This document shows, piece by piece, positions 8,720 through 16,181 of a DNA stretch of 35,271 bases. Origin of the DNA: Burkholderiales bacterium (GTDB taxonomy: Bacteria; Pseudomonadota; Gammaproteobacteria; Burkholderiales; Burkholderiaceae_C). The position numbers and the translations under genes were made by a program. A model generated the notes under the pieces. That model was not told where the DNA came from and did not search any database. It saw only the letters and a program-made list of their open reading frames with translations. The stretch spans positions 1,688,823 to 1,724,093 of the forward strand of contig CP070653.1 of the NCBI GenBank assembly GCA_020354665.1, in the 5' to 3' direction. Within the stretch, counting starts at the first letter, position 1. Each line of letters starts with the position of its first letter.

Positions 8720-9120
8720 CGCTGGGCTCCATCGGACGCAAGATCGTCGAGCGTTGACGCGGCCAGCCTGGCCATTGCGTCGATTACGACGTCGGTCTCG
8801 CCGGCGGCCGCATGCAGCGTCAGCCTGGCGCCCGGGCGACTCGCCTCGATCTCGCCGACCAGTTTCGGCAGGTCATTGCGCACGTGACCGCCCGTGCCGA
8901 GGAACAGCGGCAGCACATCGATCCGCATGCAGCCGCCGTCAATCATCGCGAGGGCCGCCTCGCGCAGGCTGGGCGTCATCAACTCCAGAAAGGCCAGCGT
9001 CACGGGTCGCCCCGGCTGCAATTCGCGCGTGCGACGTGCGACCGCCTCGAACGGCCGGGCCCAGCGCGGATCGCGCGCGCCGTGGGCAAACAGGATCAGT
9101 CCCCGGGTCGGTGGCGACAT
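8716..9120 (-). CDS. cbiX: Short CbiX/SirB-type sirohydrochlorin chelatase (134 aa)
   Basis: Small single-domain class II chelatase. The N-terminal metal-binding motif FAHGARDPRW carries H13, the FLELMTPS segment carries the conserved Glu near residue 46, and the second histidine is H79 in FLGTGGHVRNDLP. These are the marks of CbiX/SirB, which insert Fe or Co into sirohydrochlorin. At 134 aa it is the one-domain form. Beside a CysB-type regulator, iron insertion for sirohaem (sulfite reductase cofactor) is more likely than cobalt insertion for cobalamin; this is inferred. It begins 4 bp after lptG and ends with an ATGA overlap into cysB. Confidence 0.9.
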   Translation of the reverse strand: MSPPTRGLILFAHGARDPRWARPFEAVARRTRELQPGRPVTLAFLELMTPSLREAALAMIDGGCMRIDVLPLFLGTGGHVRNDLPKLVGEIEASRPGARLTLHAAAGETDVVIDAMARLAASTLDDLASDGAQR

Positions 9121-9124
9121 GGCG

Positions 9125-10231
9125 TCAACGGTAGCGCACGAGCCAGCTGAAGGCAGCCAGCGACAGCAACAAGTACAGCGCGCTCGGCGTGGCCGCGACG
9201 ATCCACGGCGTCCAGTTGCGCAGCAGCCCCAGGTGCCCGGCCACGTTGTTGAGCAGCACGAAACTGATCCCCAGCATGATGCCGCCGAACACCTTCAGGC
9301 TGATGCCCCCGCCGCGGCCATGCATGTAGGCAAATGGCAATGCCAGAGCGACCATCACGAGGCATGCGAACGGGTACAGCGCGCGCTTCCAGAACTGGAT
9401 TTCATAGCGCTGCGCCGCCTGCTCGTTGGACGCGAGGTGCGAGGTATAGCGCCACAGCTCGATCGTCGACATCGAGCTCAGCGGCAGCACGGCAGCAGCC
9501 ACGACCGCGGATGTCAGCGTGCTCGGCCAGTTGAGCGCCGCCAGCCGCTCGGTCTGCACCGCCTCGGCGACGCCGGAGTGGGACCAGCGCGTGCGCTCGA
9601 CACCGGTGAGGTGCCAGGTGCCGTCATCGCCGACCTTGGCGTGATCAGCGGCCAGGCGGGTGAGCAGGCGCCCGTCGGCGTCGAATTCGAAAATGCGCAG
9701 GCCACGCAGCAAGCCCTGGGCGGCTGTGCCCGCCACATTGATCGAGTAGCTGCGCTCGCCGTCGGCAGTCGTCCGGCGTTCCTTCAGCCAGGCACCCGAG
9801 CGTCCCAGTCGCAGGCCGCCGCGCGCGACTTGCTTGACCGCCACCGCCTTGCGCTCGCTCGCGGGTGTCACGTAGTCGCCGATGAAGAACGTCACCAGCG
9901 CGAACGCCACGCCGAGCACCGCCAGCAGCGACAGCGCACGCCAGGGGCCGAGTCCGGCGGTGCGCAGGATCGTGTATTCCGATGACTGCGCGAGCCGCGC
10001 CATCGAGAAGATCGTGCCGATCAGCACCGCGATCGGGAACAGTTCGTAGAAATGGCCGGGCTGCTCGAGCAGCGCATAGGTCAGCGCCACGCCGAGCGTG
10101 TACTGGCCTCGGCCGATGTTCTCGAGCTCGTCCACCAGGTCGATGAAGAAGAACAGCGAAAGGAACGCGATGGCGGCGAACAGAACCGCCGACACGATGT
10201 CGCGGTAGAGCAGGCGGCGTACCGTCTTCAT
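9125..10231 (-). CDS. lptG: LPS export ABC transporter permease LptG (368 aa)
   Basis: YjgP/YjgQ-family permease, the partner of LptF in the LptB2FG complex that pulls lipopolysaccharide from the inner membrane onto the periplasmic bridge. The start is the ATG at 10229-10231 (MKTVRRLLYRDIVSAVLF), overlapping the lptF stop in an ATGA. Three N-terminal membrane spans (about 12-32, 60-80, 95-120) are followed by a periplasmic beta-jellyroll region (about 125-255) and three C-terminal spans ending in ALYLLLSLAAFSWLVRYR. Length and layout are normal. Order lptF-lptG is the universal one. It is followed after 4 bp by cbiX. Confidence 0.95.
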   Translation of the reverse strand: MKTVRRLLYRDIVSAVLFAAIAFLSLFFFIDLVDELENIGRGQYTLGVALTYALLEQPGHFYELFPIAVLIGTIFSMARLAQSSEYTILRTAGLGPWRALSLLAVLGVAFALVTFFIGDYVTPASERKAVAVKQVARGGLRLGRSGAWLKERRTTADGERSYSINVAGTAAQGLLRGLRIFEFDADGRLLTRLAADHAKVGDDGTWHLTGVERTRWSHSGVAEAVQTERLAALNWPSTLTSAVVAAAVLPLSSMSTIELWRYTSHLASNEQAAQRYEIQFWKRALYPFACLVMVALALPFAYMHGRGGGISLKVFGGIMLGISFVLLNNVAGHLGLLRNWTPWIVAATPSALYLLLSLAAFSWLVRYR

Positions 10232-11316
10232 GCGACCTGACGCCGTCGCAGCGAGAAGGTCGCGGCATGAGAGCGCCACCACAGCAGGGCAAGACCGATC
10301 AGGAACGCGCTGCCATGCACCAAAGCCAGTGCGGTACCCATGTCCAGTCGGCCCCCTGCGACCCACGCCTGCGACAGGTTGATCAGGTTCAAATACACGA
10401 CGAACGCAAGCAGCGCCAACACCAGGTTCCAGTTCGTCGCACGGCGCGGGTTGGTGGCCGACAGGCCGATCCCGAGCAGCAGCAGGTTCGCGCCGGCCAG
10501 CACCAAGCCCATCCGCCACACCAGCTCGGCGAGATTTTTCGGCGTCGGGACGAGCAGCAGATCGACGCTCGTGCGCGCGCTGGGCGGCAGGTCTTCGACG
10601 CCGTGCACCGCCTTCTCGCCGATCAGCACGCTGTAGTTCTCGAAGCGGGCCAGCGTCTTCTCGCCGGTTTCCACGTCCTGTTCGTTGCGCTGACCGCGCT
10701 CGAGCACGAGGAAGCGGTCCTCGCCTTGCGTCTCGACGCGCCCGCTGCGCGCCGAGGTCACCGACTCGCGCTTGCCGTCTTGCGTGAGGATGAACACGTT
10801 GCGGCCGGTGCGGCCATCGGCGCTGTCGCGTTCGATGAAGAACACGCGCGTACCATCGCTGCTGGCCTGGAACTGTCCCGGCGCGACGCGCGAGAGGTCC
10901 GAGCGTTGTGCGTAGCGTTCACGCAGCTCGACGCTGTTGCGATTGCCCCAGGGCCAGACGAACAATGCGAGCGTCGCGATGACGAGCAGCACCGGCCAGG
11001 CCATGCGCAGCACCGGACGGACGAAACGCACCAGACCGACGCCGCTGGCAAACCAGATCGTCATCTCGCTGTCGCGATACATGCGACCCAGCGTGGCAAC
11101 GACGGCGACGAACAGCGACAGATTGAGAATCGTCGGCAGATGGCCGAGCGCGATATAGCCCAGCAGCAGCACGACGTCCTGTGGTGCGACCACGCCGCCG
11201 GCCGCCAGTCCCAGCGTGCGGATCAGCATCATGGTCAGCACGATCGTCAGGATCACGACCAGCGTCGCGCCGAAGGTGCGCGCCAAGTCTCGGCGCAACG
11301 TCGAATCGAATAACAT
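10228..11316 (-). CDS. lptF: LPS export ABC transporter permease LptF (362 aa)
   Basis: First gene of the minus-strand operon and permease partner of LptG. It starts MLFDSTLRRDLARTFGATLV at the ATG 11314-11316. Predicted layout is membrane spans at about 15-35, 50-75 and 100-120, a periplasmic domain (about 125-260) and three C-terminal spans (about 268-350) with the conserved PTPKNLAELVWRMG coupling segment before them. The length is typical. The gene is divergent from pepA with only 27 bp between the two start codons, and I see no strong ribosome site in front of it. The ATPase gene lptB is not in this window, as usual. Confidence 0.95.
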   Translation of the reverse strand: MLFDSTLRRDLARTFGATLVVILTIVLTMMLIRTLGLAAGGVVAPQDVVLLLGYIALGHLPTILNLSLFVAVVATLGRMYRDSEMTIWFASGVGLVRFVRPVLRMAWPVLLVIATLALFVWPWGNRNSVELRERYAQRSDLSRVAPGQFQASSDGTRVFFIERDSADGRTGRNVFILTQDGKRESVTSARSGRVETQGEDRFLVLERGQRNEQDVETGEKTLARFENYSVLIGEKAVHGVEDLPPSARTSVDLLLVPTPKNLAELVWRMGLVLAGANLLLLGIGLSATNPRRATNWNLVLALLAFVVYLNLINLSQAWVAGGRLDMGTALALVHGSAFLIGLALLWWRSHAATFSLRRRQVA

Positions 11317-11343
11317 CGCCGGGTTTCAAAGACTGCGGTAATT

Positions 11344-12801
11344 ATGGACTTTCGACTCCTGCACGCTCCGCCCTCCGGGCTTTCCAACGTGGTCGCTGAT
11401 GCGCTGGTGGTTGTCTTGTGCGGCGAACATGCGGCAACGGCGCTGCCCAAGGCGCTCGCCGCGGCACTGGACGATGCGGTAAAGCACGGCGACTTGCAGC
11501 TGAAGGCCGGCAAGTCGCTCTACCTGCACCGGCCCGCTGACGTGAAGGCGTCGCGTGTGGTCTTCACGGTGGCCAAGGACGCAGGGGCCGCGGCAGTGCG
11601 CAGCGCAGCCGCTGCGGCGTTCGGGCAGGTCAGGGTGCTCGGCGCCAAGCACGCGGCCGTCGCGCTGGCCGGGGGCGCGTGGCGCGAGGCATCGGCCGAA
11701 GCGGTGGTGGCCGCCGCCGCCGACGCCGCCTACCTCTACCGCTACACCAAGCCGAGCGCGCCGGCGGCGCCTGCGCTGGCCAGGGTCAGTCTGGTGGCCG
11801 ACAAGGCGCACGTCGCGGCTGTGCAGCATGGCATCACGCTGGGGCGGGCGATTGCTTCGGGCGTTGCCGTCGCGCGCGAGTGCGCCAACCGTCCCGCCAA
11901 TCATGCAACGCCGAGTTTCCTCGCGTCGCAGGCGCGCCAGCTCGGACGCGATCTCGGACTGAAAGTCGACGTGCTCGACCGCCGGGCGGTCGAGAAGCTC
12001 GGCATGGGCGCGTTCCTGGCGGTGGCGCAGGGGTCGCACGAGCCGCTGCGCTTCATCGTCGTGCGCTACGAAGGGGCGCCGAAGTCGAAGCCGCCGGTCG
12101 TGCTGGTCGGCAAGGGCATCACCTTCGACACCGGGGGGATCTCGATCAAGCCGGCTGCCGAGATGGACGAGATGAAGTTCGACATGGGCGGCGCGGCCAG
12201 CGTGCTTGGCACGCTGCGCGCGATCGCACAACTGCAGGCCAAGGTCAACCTGGTCGGTCTGATTCCGGCCACCGAAAACATGCCCGGCGGCCGTGCCATC
12301 AAGCCGGGCGACGTCGTCAAGTCGATGTCGGGCCAGACGATCGAGGTCCTGAACACCGACGCCGAGGGGCGGCTGATCCTGTGCGATGCGCTGACCTACG
12401 CCGAGCGCTTCAGGCCGGCGGCGGTGGTCGACATCGCCACGCTCACCGGCGCCTGCGTGATCGCGCTGGGCCACCATCGCTCGGGGCTGTTCAGTCCGGA
12501 CGACGCATTGGCTGGCGAACTGCAAAAGGCGGGTGAGGCGGCGCTCGACCCGTGCTGGCGGATGCCGTTGGACGACGAATACGATGAGGCGCTGAAGAGC
12601 AACTTCGCCGACATGGCCAACGTCGGTGGTCGCCCCGGCGGGTCGATCACCGCGGCGATGTTCCTGAAGAAATTCACCGGCAAGTACCGGTGGGCGCACC
12701 TCGACATCGCCGGTACCGCCTGGAAGCGGGGCGCCGCCAAGGGGGCCACCGGGCGCCCGGTGCCGCTGCTCGTGCACTTCGTGCTGCAGCACGGCGCGTG
12801 A
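11344..12801 (+). CDS. pepA: Leucyl aminopeptidase PepA (M17 family, 485 aa)
   Basis: Two-metal M17 aminopeptidase that removes N-terminal residues from peptides in the cytosol; some family members also bind DNA. The N-terminal macro-like domain covers about residues 1-165 and the catalytic domain the rest. The metal and active-site residues are visible as K257 and D262 in GKGITFDTGG, D280 in FDMGGA, and D339, E341 and R343 in NTDAEGRL, the M17 signature. The ATG at 11344 (MDFRLLHAPP) is chosen; it lacks an obvious Shine-Dalgarno site. The gene is divergent from lptF and overlaps holC (GTGA), the same lptFG/pepA-holC arrangement known from many proteobacteria. Confidence 0.96.
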   Translation: MDFRLLHAPPSGLSNVVADALVVVLCGEHAATALPKALAAALDDAVKHGDLQLKAGKSLYLHRPADVKASRVVFTVAKDAGAAAVRSAAAAAFGQVRVLGAKHAAVALAGGAWREASAEAVVAAAADAAYLYRYTKPSAPAAPALARVSLVADKAHVAAVQHGITLGRAIASGVAVARECANRPANHATPSFLASQARQLGRDLGLKVDVLDRRAVEKLGMGAFLAVAQGSHEPLRFIVVRYEGAPKSKPPVVLVGKGITFDTGGISIKPAAEMDEMKFDMGGAASVLGTLRAIAQLQAKVNLVGLIPATENMPGGRAIKPGDVVKSMSGQTIEVLNTDAEGRLILCDALTYAERFRPAAVVDIATLTGACVIALGHHRSGLFSPDDALAGELQKAGEAALDPCWRMPLDDEYDEALKSNFADMANVGGRPGGSITAAMFLKKFTGKYRWAHLDIAGTAWKRGAAKGATGRPVPLLVHFVLQHGA

Positions 12802-13229
12802 GCGAAATCGAGTTCCACACCGGAGTGGCCGACAAGCTCGGCTTCGTCTGCCGGCTGCTGCGCAAGGCGGTCGCGCGCCAGGCGCGCCTGGTCGTGCACG
12901 GCGATGCGCCGGACCTGCAGCGCCTGGATCAGCTGCTGTGGACCTTCGATTCGCTCGGGTTCGTTCCGCACGCCGTCTGCCGCCCCGGCCTGGGCGACGG
13001 CGCCCTGCTGCGCCATACCCCGGTGTGGCTTTGCAGCGAGCCGGCGCAAGCACCCCACCACGACGTGTTGGTCAGCCTGGGGCCGGCGACGGCGCCCGGA
13101 TTCGAGGCCTTTGCGCGCGTCATCGAGGTGATCTCGACGTCGCCCGAAGACGTGCAGGCGGGGCGCTCGCGCTGGAAGTACTACGCCGCACGCGGGTATT
13201 CGATCCGCCACCACGAGGGCGGGCAATGA
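12798..13229 (+). CDS. holC: DNA polymerase III chi subunit HolC (143 aa)
   Basis: HolC links the clamp loader to single-strand binding protein through the psi subunit during replication. The protein begins VSEIEFHTGVADKLGFVCRL and has the HolC-typical FHTGV opening, the LLRKAVARQARLVVHGD helix-strand pair and the HTPVWLCSEP segment. The start is the GTG at 12798, which overlaps the pepA stop (GTGA), giving 143 aa, the normal length. The position behind pepA is conserved in proteobacteria, where valS commonly follows; here a binding-protein gene follows instead. Confidence 0.92.
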   Translation: MSEIEFHTGVADKLGFVCRLLRKAVARQARLVVHGDAPDLQRLDQLLWTFDSLGFVPHAVCRPGLGDGALLRHTPVWLCSEPAQAPHHDVLVSLGPATAPGFEAFARVIEVISTSPEDVQAGRSRWKYYAARGYSIRHHEGGQ

Positions 13230-13433
13230 CATCGGACGGGCGGCTGGCGGGTGCACCCTGTCATCGAGCGCCCGACACCTTGCGTTGTGGCCTCGCATGG
13301 TCGTGACGCGCGCGGGCGGTTCGACCCGAGGATTTCCCGGGCGTCTCGGGACCGCTTTTTCGGGTATCGTCACGCCCTGTTGTTCATCACATCAACCCGG
13401 GTCTTCCCAAACATCCCAAAAGGAGTGCAGGCA

Positions 13434-14564
13434 ATGCAAGTCAAGCTCAATGCCATCGTGGGCGCCGTGGCCGCTCTGGCCGCCGGTACCGTCTTCGCGC
13501 AAGAGGTGGTCGTGCGCATCGGCCACGTCGGCCCGGTTTCGGGTGCGCAGGCTCACTACGGCAAGGACAACGAGAACGGTGCGCGCATGGCGGTCGAGGA
13601 GATCAACGCCAAGGGCGTGACGATCGGCGGCAAGAAGGTCAAGCTCGAGCTTGTCGCCGAGGACGACGCGGCCGACCCGAAGCAGGGCACGGCCGCCGCG
13701 CAGAAGCTCTGCGATGCCAAGGTCAACGCCGTCGTCGGGCACCTGAACTCGGGCACGACGATTCCGGCGTCGAGGATCTACAACGACTGCGGCATCCCGC
13801 AGATCACCCCGTCGGCGACCAACCCGAAGTACACGCAGCAAGGCTACAAGTACGCGTTCCGCCTGCTCGCCAGCGACAACGCGCTCGGCGCTGGGCTGGC
13901 GCTGTATGCCGCCGACACGCTCAAGCTGAAGAAGATGGCGATCATCGACGACCGGACCGCGTACGGCCAGGGCGTGGCCGAGGTGTTCAAGAAGACGGCG
14001 GCGCAGAAGGGCATCCAGATCGTCGACGAGCAGTTCACGACTGACAAGGCCACCGATTTCATGGCGATCCTGACCGCCATCAAGGCGAAGGCGCCGGACG
14101 GCGTGTTCTTCGGCGGCATGGATCCGCAGGCCGGTCCGATGCTGCGCCAGCTCGAGCAGCTCGGGATGGGCAACGTCAAGTACTTCGGCGGCGACGGCAT
14201 CTGCACCGCGAAGCTGATCGAACTGTCGGGCGGCGCGAAGACGCTCAACAATGTCGTTTGCGCCGAGGGTGGCGCCTCGCTCGACAAGATGCCCGGCGGC
14301 AAGGCATGGAGGGCGCGCTACGACGCCAAGTATCCGGGCCAGTTCCAGATCTACGCGCCCTACACCTACGACGCGGTCCATGTATTCGTCGATGCGATGA
14401 CGCGCGCTGGCTCGACGGACCCGAAGGTTTTCTCGCCCAAGCTTGCCGAGGCCAACTATCAAGGGGTCACGACCAAGGTGCAGTTCGAGAAAGACGGCGA
14501 GCTGAAGAATCCGGCGATGACGCTGTACACCTACAAGGACGGCAAGAAGGTCGCGCTGAACTGA
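13434..14564 (+). CDS. Branched-chain amino acid ABC transporter substrate-binding protein (LivK-type, 376 aa)
   Basis: Periplasmic binding protein of type I fold (Peripla_BP_6, HAAT family). The start is the ATG at 13434 behind AAAGGAG. A Sec signal peptide ends at VFA (residues 20-22), leaving QEVVVRIGHVGPVSG as mature N-terminus. The segments HYGKDNENGARMAVEEINAK, VVGHLNSGTTIPAS and IDDRTAYGQGVAEVFKK are typical of Leu/Ile/Val-binding proteins. No permease or ATPase genes of such a system are next to it, so it must use a transporter encoded elsewhere; substrate is unproven. The 203 bp before it leave room for its own promoter, and a strong terminator follows at 14590. Confidence 0.93.
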   Translation: MQVKLNAIVGAVAALAAGTVFAQEVVVRIGHVGPVSGAQAHYGKDNENGARMAVEEINAKGVTIGGKKVKLELVAEDDAADPKQGTAAAQKLCDAKVNAVVGHLNSGTTIPASRIYNDCGIPQITPSATNPKYTQQGYKYAFRLLASDNALGAGLALYAADTLKLKKMAIIDDRTAYGQGVAEVFKKTAAQKGIQIVDEQFTTDKATDFMAILTAIKAKAPDGVFFGGMDPQAGPMLRQLEQLGMGNVKYFGGDGICTAKLIELSGGAKTLNNVVCAEGGASLDKMPGGKAWRARYDAKYPGQFQIYAPYTYDAVHVFVDAMTRAGSTDPKVFSPKLAEANYQGVTTKVQFEKDGELKNPAMTLYTYKDGKKVALN

Positions 14565-14589
14565 GAACGAGCGTTTCTGCGCTCTGAAG

Positions 14590-14614
14590 AGGCCGCCCGC
14601 TGGGCGGCCTTTTT
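14590..14614 (+). terminator. Rho-independent terminator behind the livK-type gene
   Basis: A perfect 9-bp GC-rich stem (AGGCCGCCC / GGGCGGCCT) with a 3-base loop (GCT) is followed directly by a run of T (TTTTT counting the last stem base), 26 bp after the stop codon of the binding-protein gene. It points in the plus direction only; there is no T-run on the other strand that would serve malQ. Confidence 0.9.
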
Positions 14615-14669
14615 CGTTCCCCGGGAGCGGCGCTTACAGGCGGCGGGCCGGCGTGGCGCCGCCGCCGGG

Positions 14670-16175
14670 CTACTTGAGCGGTGTGCCGTCGCGCCGGTAG
14701 AGCCGCGTCAGCTCGGCCAGGCGCTCGCCGTGCCACGACTTCAGGTCGTGCCATTCGAAGCGCCATTCCCAGCAACCGTCGCTCTGGCTCGGGAGGTTCA
14801 TGCGGGCCTCGCTGCCCAGCCCCAGCACGTCCTGCATCGGCACGATTGCGGTGTCGGCCACCGAGGCGAGCGCCGCGCGGATCAGCGTCCACGTGATGTC
14901 GTGGCCGTCGGTGGCGAGGTAGCGGCGGGCGTGGTCCTTCTCGTGATCGTTGGCGGTGGCCCACCAGCCGATCGCGGTGTCGTTGTCGTGCGTGCCGGGA
15001 TAGACGACGGTATCCGGTTCGTAGTTGTGTGGCAGGAACGGATTGGCGCAGTCGTCACCGAATGCGAACTGCAGCACCCGCATGCCGGGGAACGCGAGTT
15101 GCCGTCGCAACGCATGGACCTCAGCCGTCACTTCGCCGAGGTCCTCGGCGATGATCGGCAGGGGTCCGAGCGCGCCGGCGATCGCACGAAACAGCCCCTC
15201 GCCGGGGCCCGGTAGCCAGCGGCCGTGGATCGCGGTCGGCTCGTCGACAGGGACCTCCCAGTAGGCCGCGAAGCCGCGGAAGTGATCGATGCGCACGATG
15301 TCGACGAGATCGAACAAGTGCCGCACGCGATCGATCCACCATGCGTAGCCGTCGTCGGCATGGGTCGGCCAGCGATACAGCGGATTGCCCCAGCGCTGCC
15401 CCGTCGGGCTGAAGTAGTCGGGCGGCACGCCCGCGACGACGGTCGGCTGGCCCGACTCGTCGAGATGGAACAGTTCCTGGCGCGACCAGACGTCGGCACT
15501 GTGGTACGAGACGAAGATCGGGATGTCGCCAACGATGCGCACGCCGTGCGACCAGGCGTGCGCGCGCAACGCGTGCCATTGCCGGAAGAAGCACCACTGC
15601 GCAAACTTCCAGAACCCGATGCGCGCGGCGTGTGTGGTCCGCGCCAGCGCGAGGGCGGCCGGGTCGCGCTGCGCCAGCCCCGCAGGCCAGTCGCACCACT
15701 GCATGCCCGGATGGGCATCGGCGAGCGCCATGAATAGCGCGTAGTCGTCGAGCCAGCCCGCATGGCGATGACAGAAGTCGGCGAACTCGTTGCGTTCGGT
15801 CGAGGAGCCCTTGGCTGCGAAATGCCGGGCCGCCCGGTCGAGCCGCGACAGGCGCCACGGTATGACGGCGGGGTAGTTGATACGCTGTGCGCTGAAATCG
15901 GCATCGGGCGTCAGCTCCGCAGCGTCGAGCCAGCCGCGCTGCCGCAGCTCAGCCGGATCGACGAGCAGCACGTTGCCGGCGAATGCCGAACTGCTCGTAT
16001 AGGGCGAATTGCCAGCGCCGATGCCGCCAAGCGGCAGCACCTGCCAGAGCTGTTGCCGCGTCGCGGCCAACCAGTCGACGAACCGGCGCGCGTCAGCGCC
16101 GAGGTCGCCCGATCCGTAGGGACCCGGCAACGAGGTCGGGTGCAGCAGCAGACCACAGGCTCGGGGAAATCTCAC
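14670..16175 (-). CDS. malQ: 4-alpha-glucanotransferase MalQ (amylomaltase, 501 aa)
   Basis: GH77 amylomaltase, which transfers alpha-1,4-glucan chains between maltodextrins in the cytosol. The catalytic residues are the nucleophile D297 (RIDHFRG), the acid/base E344 (IIAEDLG) and D397 (GTHDNDT), almost the same numbering as in Thermus MalQ. Opening segment CGLLLHPTSLPGPYGSGDLG and the ANSPYTSSSAFAGN-like region (here GAGNSPYTSSSAFAGN) are typical. It lacks the extra N-terminal domain of E. coli MalQ and so is the short Thermus-like form. The start is a GTG at 16173-16175 behind a strong AGGAGGAA site that lies in the last codons of glgX, 6 bp away. Position in glgP-glgX-malQ places it in glycogen and maltodextrin recycling. 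Confidence 0.95.
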   Translation of the reverse strand: MRFPRACGLLLHPTSLPGPYGSGDLGADARRFVDWLAATRQQLWQVLPLGGIGAGNSPYTSSSAFAGNVLLVDPAELRQRGWLDAAELTPDADFSAQRINYPAVIPWRLSRLDRAARHFAAKGSSTERNEFADFCHRHAGWLDDYALFMALADAHPGMQWCDWPAGLAQRDPAALALARTTHAARIGFWKFAQWCFFRQWHALRAHAWSHGVRIVGDIPIFVSYHSADVWSRQELFHLDESGQPTVVAGVPPDYFSPTGQRWGNPLYRWPTHADDGYAWWIDRVRHLFDLVDIVRIDHFRGFAAYWEVPVDEPTAIHGRWLPGPGEGLFRAIAGALGPLPIIAEDLGEVTAEVHALRRQLAFPGMRVLQFAFGDDCANPFLPHNYEPDTVVYPGTHDNDTAIGWWATANDHEKDHARRYLATDGHDITWTLIRAALASVADTAIVPMQDVLGLGSEARMNLPSQSDGCWEWRFEWHDLKSWHGERLAELTRLYRRDGTPLK

Positions 16176-16181
16176 GGCGGC

